From JAEUWI01 sp942492815 (GTDB lineage Bacteria > Hydrogenedentota > Hydrogenedentia > Hydrogenedentales > JAEUWI01), in NCBI GenBank assembly GCA_942492815.1, contig OW818658.1, forward strand, positions 5,642,001-5,706,000: a stretch of DNA of 64,000 nt, given 5' to 3'. Of the stretch, positions 1 through 8,800 are shown piece by piece. The notes beneath the pieces were generated by a model. That model saw nothing but the letters and a program-made list of their open reading frames with translations. It had not been told where the DNA came from and ran no database searches. A program made the position numbers and the translations under genes. How positions within the stretch are numbered: the first letter of the stretch is position 1; each line of letters begins with the position of its first letter.

Positions 1-3
1 ACA

Positions 4-1008
4 TTACTTCCGCTGCCAGCGGTCCTTTTCCTCCAGCACACTTTTCGGCCCTTCGCCGTCGAGCCAGATCTTCGCTGCCTCGTCCTTTTTCAGCCAGGCA
101 TCCCAGAAGGCCGTGCTCAGGGCCGTGATGGCGCGGTGATGGTTTGGATTGCGCTGGCCACGGTCGAGGCGCTGGGGCACGTCGCCAAAGGCGCCGTGCT
201 TCGCGCCGAAGAGCACCACCTCATACTTTCCGCCTTCGGGCAGGGCCGGAAACACGGCCAGCCGCGACGCCACATCGATCCCGCCGATGGGTGAGACGTC
301 TTCCGTGCCCGTCATCAGCATCCAGGGTATCCGCACGCTGCCGAAGGCCGCGTCGACGCTACCCGCGCGGGGGCTGCTGGGGCTGAAGGCGCAAGCCGCC
401 TGAATGCGGGGATCGGTGCCATTGATTAAGCCACGGGCCGCCACCTGGCCGCTCACGGACTGGGTCGTAATCGCGCCGAAGGAATGGCCCGACATGCCGA
501 TGTGTGCCAGGTCCATACGACCCGCGAGGGCGTGGCCCGGTTCCTGATTCCATGCGGTGAGCTGATCGATCACCGCGGGCACGTCTTTGAGCCGCAGCAT
601 CAGATTTTCCCCGCTGGCGGCATCGCGCATGGCCCCCAGGCGCTGTCCCCGACCCGCATCTTTCCAGACGGACTCGTCGCTTCCGGCGTGTTGCATGAAC
701 ACGCACACATAGCCACGGGCCGCCCAGTGATTACCCAGATAGGCACCGTTTTCCCGTGAGCCGCCGAGACCGTGGCTGAAGAGGACCACGGGGGCATTCT
801 TCGTTTCGGGCAGGGCATAGACACGAATGGGAATATCGCGGCTGCGGGCCTGATCCGTGATGGTGAAATCCTGCGTGGACACGGTGTCGACCCCCGGCGC
901 CGCCAGGGGATCGTAGGGCGCGGGCGGTTGGGCGACGACGCGAAGCGACACGGCGGCCAGGAAGATAAACATCAAAACGAGAACGCGCAGTGCTGTACCA
1001 GGGGTCAT
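4..1008 (-). CDS. Exported alpha/beta hydrolase (dienelactone/PAF-acetylhydrolase-like)
   Basis: A 334-aa serine hydrolase of the alpha/beta fold. The N-terminus is a signal peptide (about residues 1-26, ending near VVAQ), so it acts outside the cytoplasm. The oxyanion region shows SHGLGGSRE and the nucleophile elbow is GMSGHSFGA (G-x-S-x-G form). A late His in GAKHGAFG is a plausible catalytic base. This is the pattern of platelet-activating-factor acetylhydrolase / dienelactone hydrolase-like esterases common in planctomycetes. The ATG at 1008 is preceded by GGAG at good spacing. It lies downstream of the symporter genes on the same strand, separated by a nested hairpin. Substrate unknown; an ester or lactone is inferred. 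Confidence 0.85.
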   Translation of the reverse strand: MTPGTALRVLVLMFIFLAAVSLRVVAQPPAPYDPLAAPGVDTVSTQDFTITDQARSRDIPIRVYALPETKNAPVVLFSHGLGGSRENGAYLGNHWAARGYVCVFMQHAGSDESVWKDAGRGQRLGAMRDAASGENLMLRLKDVPAVIDQLTAWNQEPGHALAGRMDLAHIGMSGHSFGAITTQSVSGQVAARGLINGTDPRIQAACAFSPSSPRAGSVDAAFGSVRIPWMLMTGTEDVSPIGGIDVASRLAVFPALPEGGKYEVVLFGAKHGAFGDVPQRLDRGQRNPNHHRAITALSTAFWDAWLKKDEAAKIWLDGEGPKSVLEEKDRWQRK

Positions 1009-1041
1009 CTCATAAGCTCCAAGTCACCAACTATGAATAAA

Positions 1042-1100
1042 GGGCGAGGTGCGGATATCAAATCCATCGCAACCGATGGATTGAACACCAACCCTCGCCC
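1042..1100. terminator. Two-layer nested hairpin between the symporter genes and the hydrolase
   Basis: The outer arms are GGGCGAGG (1042-1049) and CCTCGCCC (1093-1100). Inside them sits a second perfect stem, AATCCATCG (1061-1069) with CGATGGATT (1074-1082), closed by a 4-base loop. It lies 3' of the small symporter protein and 5' of the hydrolase on the minus strand. No long T-run follows, so it may be a terminator, an attenuator or an mRNA-stabilising structure. Confidence 0.5.
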
Positions 1101-1133
1101 CGGGTTCCCTGGGTCAGGCTCAGCGGGGCGCGC

Positions 1134-1283
1134 TCAGCCCTCGCTGTCCTTTTTTTCCTCGCCGTGGTGGAGGTGTGACAGCATGGATTTAATGTCAAAG
1201 GCGCCGTAGATCGTGATGTAAACGCACATCAGCGTGTACCAGATCAGGCAGGCGAAGGTTATGAATCCCCATACGTAGCTCAT
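1134..1283 (-). CDS. Small membrane protein, putative symporter accessory subunit (49 aa)
   Basis: A 49-aa single-pass membrane protein read directly from the sequence. It starts MSYVWGFITFACLIWY and ends in a charged HHGEEKKDSEG tail. Its ATG (1283-1281) overlaps the symporter stop in an ATGA arrangement, so translation is probably coupled. The hydrophobic segment covers about residues 3-27 and the C-terminus is hydrophilic. Small proteins encoded immediately beside sodium:solute symporters are known, and some are annotated as symporter small accessory proteins; assignment here rests on position and size, not on an alignment. Confidence 0.7.
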   Translation of the reverse strand: MSYVWGFITFACLIWYTLMCVYITIYGAFDIKSMLSHLHHGEEKKDSEG

Positions 1284-2779
1284 GAGTTGGCACCTCCTGC
1301 GATTGGCGTGTTGATGTGTCCGGGTTTAATCAGCGAGCCGATGACCATGGCGGCACCCGCCGCGGCAAAGGACAGAATGCCGGACCAGTTCGGGCCCACC
1401 CAGGCGGCGAAGTCCTTCGTGGACGGCACCTGCTCCAGAATGAGAAAGGCGATGGGAAAGATTGCGCCGATAAGCATGGCGCCCATGGCGCCCCAGTCGT
1501 TCGCGCGCTTCCAGTAGCAGCAACCGATCAAAATGGAGAGCATGCCCGAGAAACAGATGGTTCCCGTGACGGTCAGATAAGTCCAGACAGGGCCCTGGAG
1601 CGGATACCAGAGGCCGTAAAACAGGAAGAAGATGCCAAGGGCGGCCACGATGAAGCGGTTCCACAGGATGCCGCGCGCATCGCTCATGGGCTTCTTCCGA
1701 AAAGGGCCCATAATGTCGTTGTAGATTACGCTGCCATAGGCCAGCATGTAGGAGGAGTCGGTGGACATGTCCGCCGCGAGCATGGCGGCCACCAGCAGGC
1801 CCATGAGGCCCATGGGCACCACGGCCGCAAGCATCTTCGGCATGGCCGCAAGACTGTTGCCGCCGATGGCGTCCACATCGGGAAACATGGCCAGGGCCGC
1901 GATGCCCCAGATGCCGGGCATCACAAAACGCGCTACGAAGAAGGGGCTTGTGCGGACGAACATCTGCTGACCGGTCTTTGTATCTTTGGAGGACAGAATA
2001 CGCTGAATAACGGGCTGCATGGTCAGCACGGCCGCGAGCACCACGAGGGAATTGAAGATGATAAAGGACCAGCCCATATCGGGGTTGACCCAGGGGTTGA
2101 AACCGCCCGCGCCGTAGTTGCTTTCGACGGTATTGATGATATTGCCCCAGCCCGTCTTGAAGATAATGAGGAAGGTCACGGCGATGAGGCCCACGCTCAT
2201 GACCACGAACTGCATGAAGTCCGTCACCAACACGGAGAGCATGCCGCCGAGGATGGTGTATACACAGACGCCGATGAGCAGGGCCGACATCATAATTTCC
2301 AGTTGGTTGCCTTCGGCCGACATACCCGTCACGCCGATGAGGAACTCGCCGCCCATGCGCAGGAACACGCCCATGTTCAGCAGGCCGGAGAGTACGATGA
2401 TGGCGCCGGCCACCTGGCGCACCTTGCGGCCTAGGCGCTTCTCGAAGAATTCGGGAAGGGTCATGGCCCCGGAATCGCGCATGGGCGCAATGCAGAAACC
2501 GGTCATGCCCACGATCAAATAGGCGATGGCCATGAGAATGCCGGGGGTGGCGCCCGCGAAGCCTTTGTCGTAGCCGTTCTGCGCCGTGTACATGCAGGTG
2601 ACGATGCCGAACTCGGTTGCGGCCAGGGAGGCAATGCCCAGATAGAGCTTCACCTCGCGGCCCGCCACCAGGAAGTCTTCCACGGTGCCCACATACTTGC
2701 GCACCCCGATGCCCGCGGCCATGACCGCCAGCAGATAGACGCCGACGATACTGCCGTCAATCCACGAGAAATTCGTCAT
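1280..2779 (-). CDS. Sodium:solute symporter (SSS family)
   Basis: A 499-aa polytopic inner-membrane protein of the sodium/solute symporter family. The family hallmarks are visible: an N-terminal segment followed by TVEDFLVAGREVKLYLG, then SLAATEFGI, and a GGMLSVLVTDFMQF segment in the middle, with about 13 hydrophobic segments. The start is the ATG at 2779 (MTNFSWIDGS), preceded by GGGAG; the frame stays open 25 codons upstream but that part is not family-like. It imports a solute (sugar, acid, amino acid or similar) with Na+. It overlaps the 49-aa gene by 4 bases and is divergent from the gene at 2999. Substrate not predictable. Confidence 0.93.
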   Translation of the reverse strand: MTNFSWIDGSIVGVYLLAVMAAGIGVRKYVGTVEDFLVAGREVKLYLGIASLAATEFGIVTCMYTAQNGYDKGFAGATPGILMAIAYLIVGMTGFCIAPMRDSGAMTLPEFFEKRLGRKVRQVAGAIIVLSGLLNMGVFLRMGGEFLIGVTGMSAEGNQLEIMMSALLIGVCVYTILGGMLSVLVTDFMQFVVMSVGLIAVTFLIIFKTGWGNIINTVESNYGAGGFNPWVNPDMGWSFIIFNSLVVLAAVLTMQPVIQRILSSKDTKTGQQMFVRTSPFFVARFVMPGIWGIAALAMFPDVDAIGGNSLAAMPKMLAAVVPMGLMGLLVAAMLAADMSTDSSYMLAYGSVIYNDIMGPFRKKPMSDARGILWNRFIVAALGIFFLFYGLWYPLQGPVWTYLTVTGTICFSGMLSILIGCCYWKRANDWGAMGAMLIGAIFPIAFLILEQVPSTKDFAAWVGPNWSGILSFAAAGAAMVIGSLIKPGHINTPIAGGANS

Positions 2780-2998
2780 GAAATCTACTCCCGTTTCAAC
2801 CCGAAACTTGTCCAAAACCCTTTGGTGCAGTGATGCGAGGGCCTCCCGGCACATTGGGCACTATTTCTGGACGCCAATGCAACGTCACTTTCTCCATGCC
2901 CCGCGCATCCCAGCGCCCCCCCGGTTTTCCCGTGCAAATCGAGGATTCATTGGTTTACCATCCGCATGTCGGCTATCCATCACTCAAGGATTCACACG

Positions 2999-5677
2999 AT
3001 GAACCTGTCCCAATTGCTCCTTATCGCGGGGAGTGCCGCGATGCTCCTACCCTCCCTCGCCTCGGCCCCCGAACTCGCTACGCTGACCCCGCCCGCCGGT
3101 TTCGCGGCGGCGGATGCGGTGGAAACCAGGGATTTCACCTTCGGCGGATACAAGAATTACTGGAGCCGCGACGCGTGGGCTTGGAACAGCGCCCGGGGGC
3201 TCTTTCTCCAATCTCGACAGACGCCCGAGGCCGCCCTGTGGGCGCTGGAGGAAGAACTAGGACGCCAGTTCATGCTGGAGGAACTCTGGGTGCAGCCGGG
3301 GTTCATGAAGGCCCTGATGGAGAAGGACATGCTGTTGCTGGAGCGGCCCGGCGTAGAGAGCTTCAGCGCCAGTCCGCAGGGCGACCTTTTCGTCGCCGTG
3401 ACCGATCAGGATCCCCTGGGCGCCGAGCTGATCGCGAAGTTGCCCGAGGACAAGCAGTTTCGCCGAAACCGCGCCTTTTATTTGGACGACACGGGCGGAC
3501 GCGTATTCGTCCTGGCGAGCCACTCGGCGGAGGAACTCGCGCGGCTGAAGACGCTCGTGCTGGATACCCTCGGGGTGTTGAAGCAATACGACTTCCATCG
3601 CGGACTGGCGGGCGTCACTACCAACCACCTCATGATCACGCCGGGTGCGGGTCACAACCCCTTTGATCTTATTTCCCTCGCGCGGTCCATGGGCTGTGGC
3701 TGGATCATGGTGAACGGCTATAACGACTGGATGCTTGCGGGGCCGGTGAACCGCGCGCTGGCGGAAGTGAAGGATCCCTTCGTGTTTGTGTCGGGACAGA
3801 ACGTGACCGAGGGCGCCATGTACGGCCTGGAGCGCTATCCCGATGTTCAGGACAATACCGTGGAGCAGTGCCTGGCGTGGGCAAAGGAAAAGGGCGGACA
3901 CTACTTCGCCAGTCTGGGCTCGGCGGACGGTCCGAATGCCGCAAACTTTCAGGGTTTTCTCCTGAGCGGTCCCGGCGATCAGGCGCGCATTGAGGCGCTG
4001 GACGCGCCTTTTATCGCTCCGGTGGGCGATCTCTATCGCGAAGCCCCGCCCACCATGGTGGCCTTTCTGGAGAAGGGCGCCGAACTGACGCAGCAGTCGC
4101 TCCTCGCTGCGATTGAAAGCAAGCGGGCCGTGGCGATCTATCCCGAGGGCGTGGTCGTGGGGCCAAAGGCGCTGCGCGCGGCGATTCAGTTTTTGTTGCT
4201 GGAGGGCACGGTGCTGGAGGAGCGGATCAACGGAATCCTGAATATTGAGGCGAGCATCAAGGACGGCGTGCTGAACATCGCGCTTGGAAGCCGGTCGGGC
4301 CAGAACCTGGCGGCGAACTTCACGGTAACGCCAAGCGCAGGGGTTCGCTTTCAAGAAGGCGGGCACCTGGTGAAGTCCTGCACTTCAATCGCGCCGGACC
4401 CGCCTACAAGCGCATCCGAGATAGAAGTCTTCTTCAATGGTTCCGCCAGCGGCCGCAACAACCTCGTGGGGATTCAAGGCACGGTAAACACCGCCGGTGA
4501 GCCACCCGTCCCGTTTCACGCACTGGCTTCCATCAAAATCCCGCGCGTGGTCAGTTTCCACACCCTGCGTTACGATGTGCCCGGCCCCATCACTTATCCC
4601 ATCTCCCTGTGGAACAGCTCCAAGGCGACCAGCATGGATCTCGCCTTTGTGGTCAAGAAAAAAGGATCGGGCGAAGAGGTTCATCGCACGGAGCGGCAGG
4701 TCGCGGCGATGCCCTGGCAGGAAACGCGAGAATCCGTCGAGGCTACCCTGCCCGCGGGCGACTATATCGTCGAGGCGAGCGCGCTGGGCGTTACGACCAC
4801 GGGCCAGCTTGCCTTGCGCGAGGCCCCCGGCGAGGTAAGCGTGCGCGAAGAAGATCAGGACGGGGATGGCATCCCCGAGGTCATCATGGAAAATGATCGC
4901 GTGCGCGTGGCGGTGTTGAAGGAGGGCGGGCGCGTCATCGAGTACATCCTCAAGGAAACGGGCGAGAACATTTTCTTCAAGCTCTGGCCCAAGACCCCGC
5001 CGCTCCATGGCACACCGGGCGACACGCGATCTTTTTATCCCTTTGGCGGACTGGAAGAATTCATTGGCTATCCTTATATCGGCGGCCACATCCAGTATAA
5101 CCATGAAATCGTGCAGGCAACGGGCAACCTCGCGCGGGTGCGGGTATGGGCGAATATGCACGGCAGCAAGATCGGCAAAGTCTACACGCTCTACGCGGGC
5201 GGACCGGTGCTGGAGGCGGCCTACCAATTTCAAGAGATGACGCCGTCCATCGCCACCTTCGGGATCAATCCCCTCTTCGAGCTCGGTCCCTCCACCGGCC
5301 CCGAGGACCACTATTACTTCCCCGAGGACACGCTGGTGGAAACACGCCCCGAGATCGCGCGTTACTACGGCCGGGCCTGCTTCCCCAAAGAGGGCTGGGC
5401 GGCGGGAAGCGATCCCGAGGCCCGCACCTCCCTGGTCATCGGATATCCGGTGAATGATGCCGTCTACCTGCACCTGTGGAACAACCATCCGGACAACACG
5501 CCAACGCCCTATTACTACACGGAACTCCAGCCCTGGATTCAGTTTGACCACGGCACAACGACCTACTTCACGTACTATGTACTCGGCGGCACGGAAGAAT
5601 GGACGCAATTACTGGAGACCTTCCGAAGCAGCGGCCTGGTCACCTCGCGGGTCAATAGCGAGCCGTGGAGTTACTGA
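2999..5677 (+). CDS. Large secreted protein with a C-terminal mutarotase-like domain, function unknown
   Basis: An 892-aa exported protein starting MNLSQLLLIAG with a clear signal peptide ending at LASA. I do not recognise the N-terminal ~600 residues. Around residues 625-640 there is a DQDGDGIPEVIMEN calcium-loop-like motif. It is followed by ENDRVRVAVLKEGGRVIEYILK, which resembles the start of the galactose-mutarotase / beta-supersandwich fold seen in sugar-binding domains. The last 250 residues are aromatic-rich, as in carbohydrate-binding beta-sandwiches. It is divergent from the symporter and followed 127 bp later by the giant ceramidase-dehydrogenase gene. A glycan-related role is inferred only. 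The ATG at 2999 was chosen over the upstream in-frame ATG at 2966 because the signal peptide begins there. Confidence 0.75.
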   Translation: MNLSQLLLIAGSAAMLLPSLASAPELATLTPPAGFAAADAVETRDFTFGGYKNYWSRDAWAWNSARGLFLQSRQTPEAALWALEEELGRQFMLEELWVQPGFMKALMEKDMLLLERPGVESFSASPQGDLFVAVTDQDPLGAELIAKLPEDKQFRRNRAFYLDDTGGRVFVLASHSAEELARLKTLVLDTLGVLKQYDFHRGLAGVTTNHLMITPGAGHNPFDLISLARSMGCGWIMVNGYNDWMLAGPVNRALAEVKDPFVFVSGQNVTEGAMYGLERYPDVQDNTVEQCLAWAKEKGGHYFASLGSADGPNAANFQGFLLSGPGDQARIEALDAPFIAPVGDLYREAPPTMVAFLEKGAELTQQSLLAAIESKRAVAIYPEGVVVGPKALRAAIQFLLLEGTVLEERINGILNIEASIKDGVLNIALGSRSGQNLAANFTVTPSAGVRFQEGGHLVKSCTSIAPDPPTSASEIEVFFNGSASGRNNLVGIQGTVNTAGEPPVPFHALASIKIPRVVSFHTLRYDVPGPITYPISLWNSSKATSMDLAFVVKKKGSGEEVHRTERQVAAMPWQETRESVEATLPAGDYIVEASALGVTTTGQLALREAPGEVSVREEDQDGDGIPEVIMENDRVRVAVLKEGGRVIEYILKETGENIFFKLWPKTPPLHGTPGDTRSFYPFGGLEEFIGYPYIGGHIQYNHEIVQATGNLARVRVWANMHGSKIGKVYTLYAGGPVLEAAYQFQEMTPSIATFGINPLFELGPSTGPEDHYYFPEDTLVETRPEIARYYGRACFPKEGWAAGSDPEARTSLVIGYPVNDAVYLHLWNNHPDNTPTPYYYTELQPWIQFDHGTTTYFTYYVLGGTEEWTQLLETFRSSGLVTSRVNSEPWSY

Positions 5678-5804
5678 TTGCCTCCAGTCGCGTGGGAGCC
5701 GGAATTGCTGATGCAACCCGCATCCGCACCTTGACGCCGTATTCCCCGTGTGCTTTACTGGTGTCCGCATTCTGGCTGGTAGTTCAACAGGAACGGATCC
5801 CAAC

Positions 5805-8800
5805 ATGGCATTGCCCCATTTCATCTGGCCCCGATTTTTTTCCCGGAACCTTCTGATCGCATCGATACTCGCGGCCGCTGCGGTTGAACCTGCGCTGGCC
5901 CAGGCGGTCTTCCGCGCGGGCGCGGCGGCCGTGGACATCACGCCGCTGCAGTACCCCGTGCTGGTGAACGGCAACTTCGTGGAGGGCACGGCCACGACGG
6001 CTACAGACCCGATCCACGCGCGGGCTCTGGCGCTGGACGACGGCGCGTCGAAGCTGGTCTTCTGCATCGTGGACACGTGCATGATGACGCGGGATCTCAT
6101 CGACGGCGCGAAGGCGCAGGTGTCGGCAGCCACGGGGCTCCCCATGGACCGCATGATGGTCTCGGCGACCCACACCCACACGGCGCCCGCCGCCATGGGC
6201 TGCCTGGGCAGCCGGATGGACCCGGCCTATGCGGCGTGGCTCCCCGGGAAGCTGGTGGAGGCGATGACCGCCGCGCTGAACAATCTCCAGCCCGCGCAGA
6301 TTGGCTGGTCGTCCATCGACGACTGGGAACACACCCACAACCGCCGCTGGATCCGCCGGGCGGACCGGATGCTGCCCGATCCCTTTGGCGAGACCAATGT
6401 GCGGGCCAACATGCACCCCGGCTACGAGAGCCCCGACATCATCGGGCCGTCGGGTCCCGTGGATCCTGAGTTGAGCGTGCTGGCGGTGAAGACGCCGGAC
6501 GGGAAACCCATCGCGGTGCTCGCAAACTATTCCCAGCACTATTTCGGTTCTACGCCCATTTCCGCCGATTACTACGGCCACTTTTGCCGCCAGATGGCCG
6601 CGCTATTGGGCCAGTCCACCAGCGAGGGCGAGTTTGTGGCCATGATCTCCCAAGGCACGAGCGGCGACCTGATGTGGATGGACTATGGATCGCCTCCCGC
6701 GCCGCCGACGATTCAAGACTACGCCGCCGAAGTCGCGGGCTACGCCATCAAGGCCTGGCACCAGATCGAATGGCGCGATGCGGCCCCCCTGGCGGTTTCG
6801 GAAAAGAAGATTACCCTGAATTTTCGCGTGCCCGATGAGAAGCGCCTCGCATGGGCGCGGGAACAGGTCCAGCTTATGGGCGATCGCCTGCCCATGACTC
6901 AGCCCGAGGTCTACGCCCACGAGGCGATCTACCTTCACGAGCGTCCCACGGCGGAGCTGGTGCTTCAGGCGATTCAAATTGGCGATCTGGGTATCACGAC
7001 GCTGCCCAACGAGGTCTTCGCGCTGACGGGACTGAAGCTCAAGGCCCAGTCGCCCCTGGAAGCTCACTTCAACATCGAACTGGCCAACGGCGCGGAGGGC
7101 TACATCCCGCCGCCGGAGCAGCACACCCTGGGCGGCTACACCACCTGGCCCGCGCGTACAGCGGGCCTGGAAGTGGAGGCGGAGCCCAAAATCGTGGAGA
7201 CGCTGCTCGGCGCGATGGAGGAAGCGACGGGCAAACCGCGCCGGGCTGTCGAACCGGCCATGGGGCCCTATGCCGAGGCGGTGATGAAGGGCGCGCCGAC
7301 TTCGTACTGGCGGATGGAGGAAATGGCGGGGGCGGAACTGTTGAATACGGTTCACGGTGGGCCGCAGGCAAAACTGTTGGGCGGATTCGCCCGATACCTT
7401 CCGGGCGTGGCGAGCGGCTCGGGCATCGGAGCGAGGGAAGCGCTGACGGAGTCGGCCTTTTCGGGTCCAGGCCAGATCAATCGGACCGCGCACCTCTCCT
7501 TTGGTAGCCTGACCGACTGTAACCCCGTTAACCGGGGTGACTACACCGCGCTCGTCTGGTTCTGGCTTGGCGAAGCGAGCGGCGCAAGCGACCGCAGCGG
7601 GGAGTTGGCCCGACTCTCTCATGCGGTAGTGCAATACACGACCAATCCAAGTCATGAAGTGACGTTGTCGGTTACCGCGGAGGACGGCACCGTCAACGGC
7701 GCAGGGCGGTATCCGGCGAATCACTGGCACTTCGCCGCCATCGTCCGCGAGGGCGATCAGTTGCGCATGCATCTCGATGGTGCGGCGGAGCCCGAAGTCG
7801 TCACGAAAACCAGCGTGGAGGCGGGCGGTTTGTTTTTCGGAAACAAACTCGAAGGCAAGCTCGACGAGATCGCGGTCTACCCCCGCGCCCTTCCGGCGGC
7901 GGAGATCGCGAACCTGTGGGAAATCTCCGGTGTCGCCAAATACAATGCGGATGAGAAGGCCGAAGCCGAGCGGCGCATTGCCGAGTTCCAGGAAAAACTG
8001 GGGCTGCCCGCGTTTTCCGCCGACTACGGGTCGGCGATTGCGGCAATGATACCCGTGATCAGTGCGCCGCTGGATGGCCGCCGCGAGAAAACCCTGCTGG
8101 ACAAGGGCGCGAGTCTGGCCGTGCCGGTTTATACGGGCGGGCGGATTCGCGGCGCGGTGCCGGGTATCGCGAATGTGTATTCCGTTTCACTGTGGTTCAA
8201 GAATCAGACCCCAAACGATGCGAACCCCATCACGGCCTATCTTTTCAGCCGAGGCCCCATGGGCGATCCGAACGCGAACGGTGAGCATCTGGGCATCTCG
8301 GGAAACTACCAGCCCGACACTATCGGCAAACTCAGTCTCTACAACGGCAACACCGCCACTCAGACTCTCTTTGGAAAATCGGTCATCGCGCCAGGCTCGT
8401 GGAATCATCTCGCTCTCGTGCGTAACGGCGAGCACGCTACGGTCTACCTCAATGGCAACCCCGAGCCCGAGATCGACGGCACGCTGCCGGTCACGGCGTC
8501 CTCTTCGCCCGATTTCTATCTCGGGGCGCGGAGCGATCAGTTCGCGCCGCTGAATGGCGGACTCGCGGCCTTCGCTTTCTTTGATCGCGCGCTGACGGCG
8601 GAAGAGGCGGCTCAGCTTTATACGGCGGCGGGTGTGGATACCGCCGCGCAACGACCGGGCCTCGCGTCGCTGCCGCGCTCGCCGGAAGAGGGCCTGAAGA
8701 GCATTCGCGTGCCCGAAGGCTTCACGGTGGACCTCGTGGCGGCGGAGCCCCTGCTGCTGGATCCAGTGGCCTTCGACTGGGACGCCCAGGGACGCCTCTG

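Noticed and set aside
1316..2434. Long plus-strand open frame opposite the symporter
   Set aside because: It is the antisense shadow of a family-typical symporter; it is rich in His, Gly and Asp from reverse GC-rich codons and has no domain.
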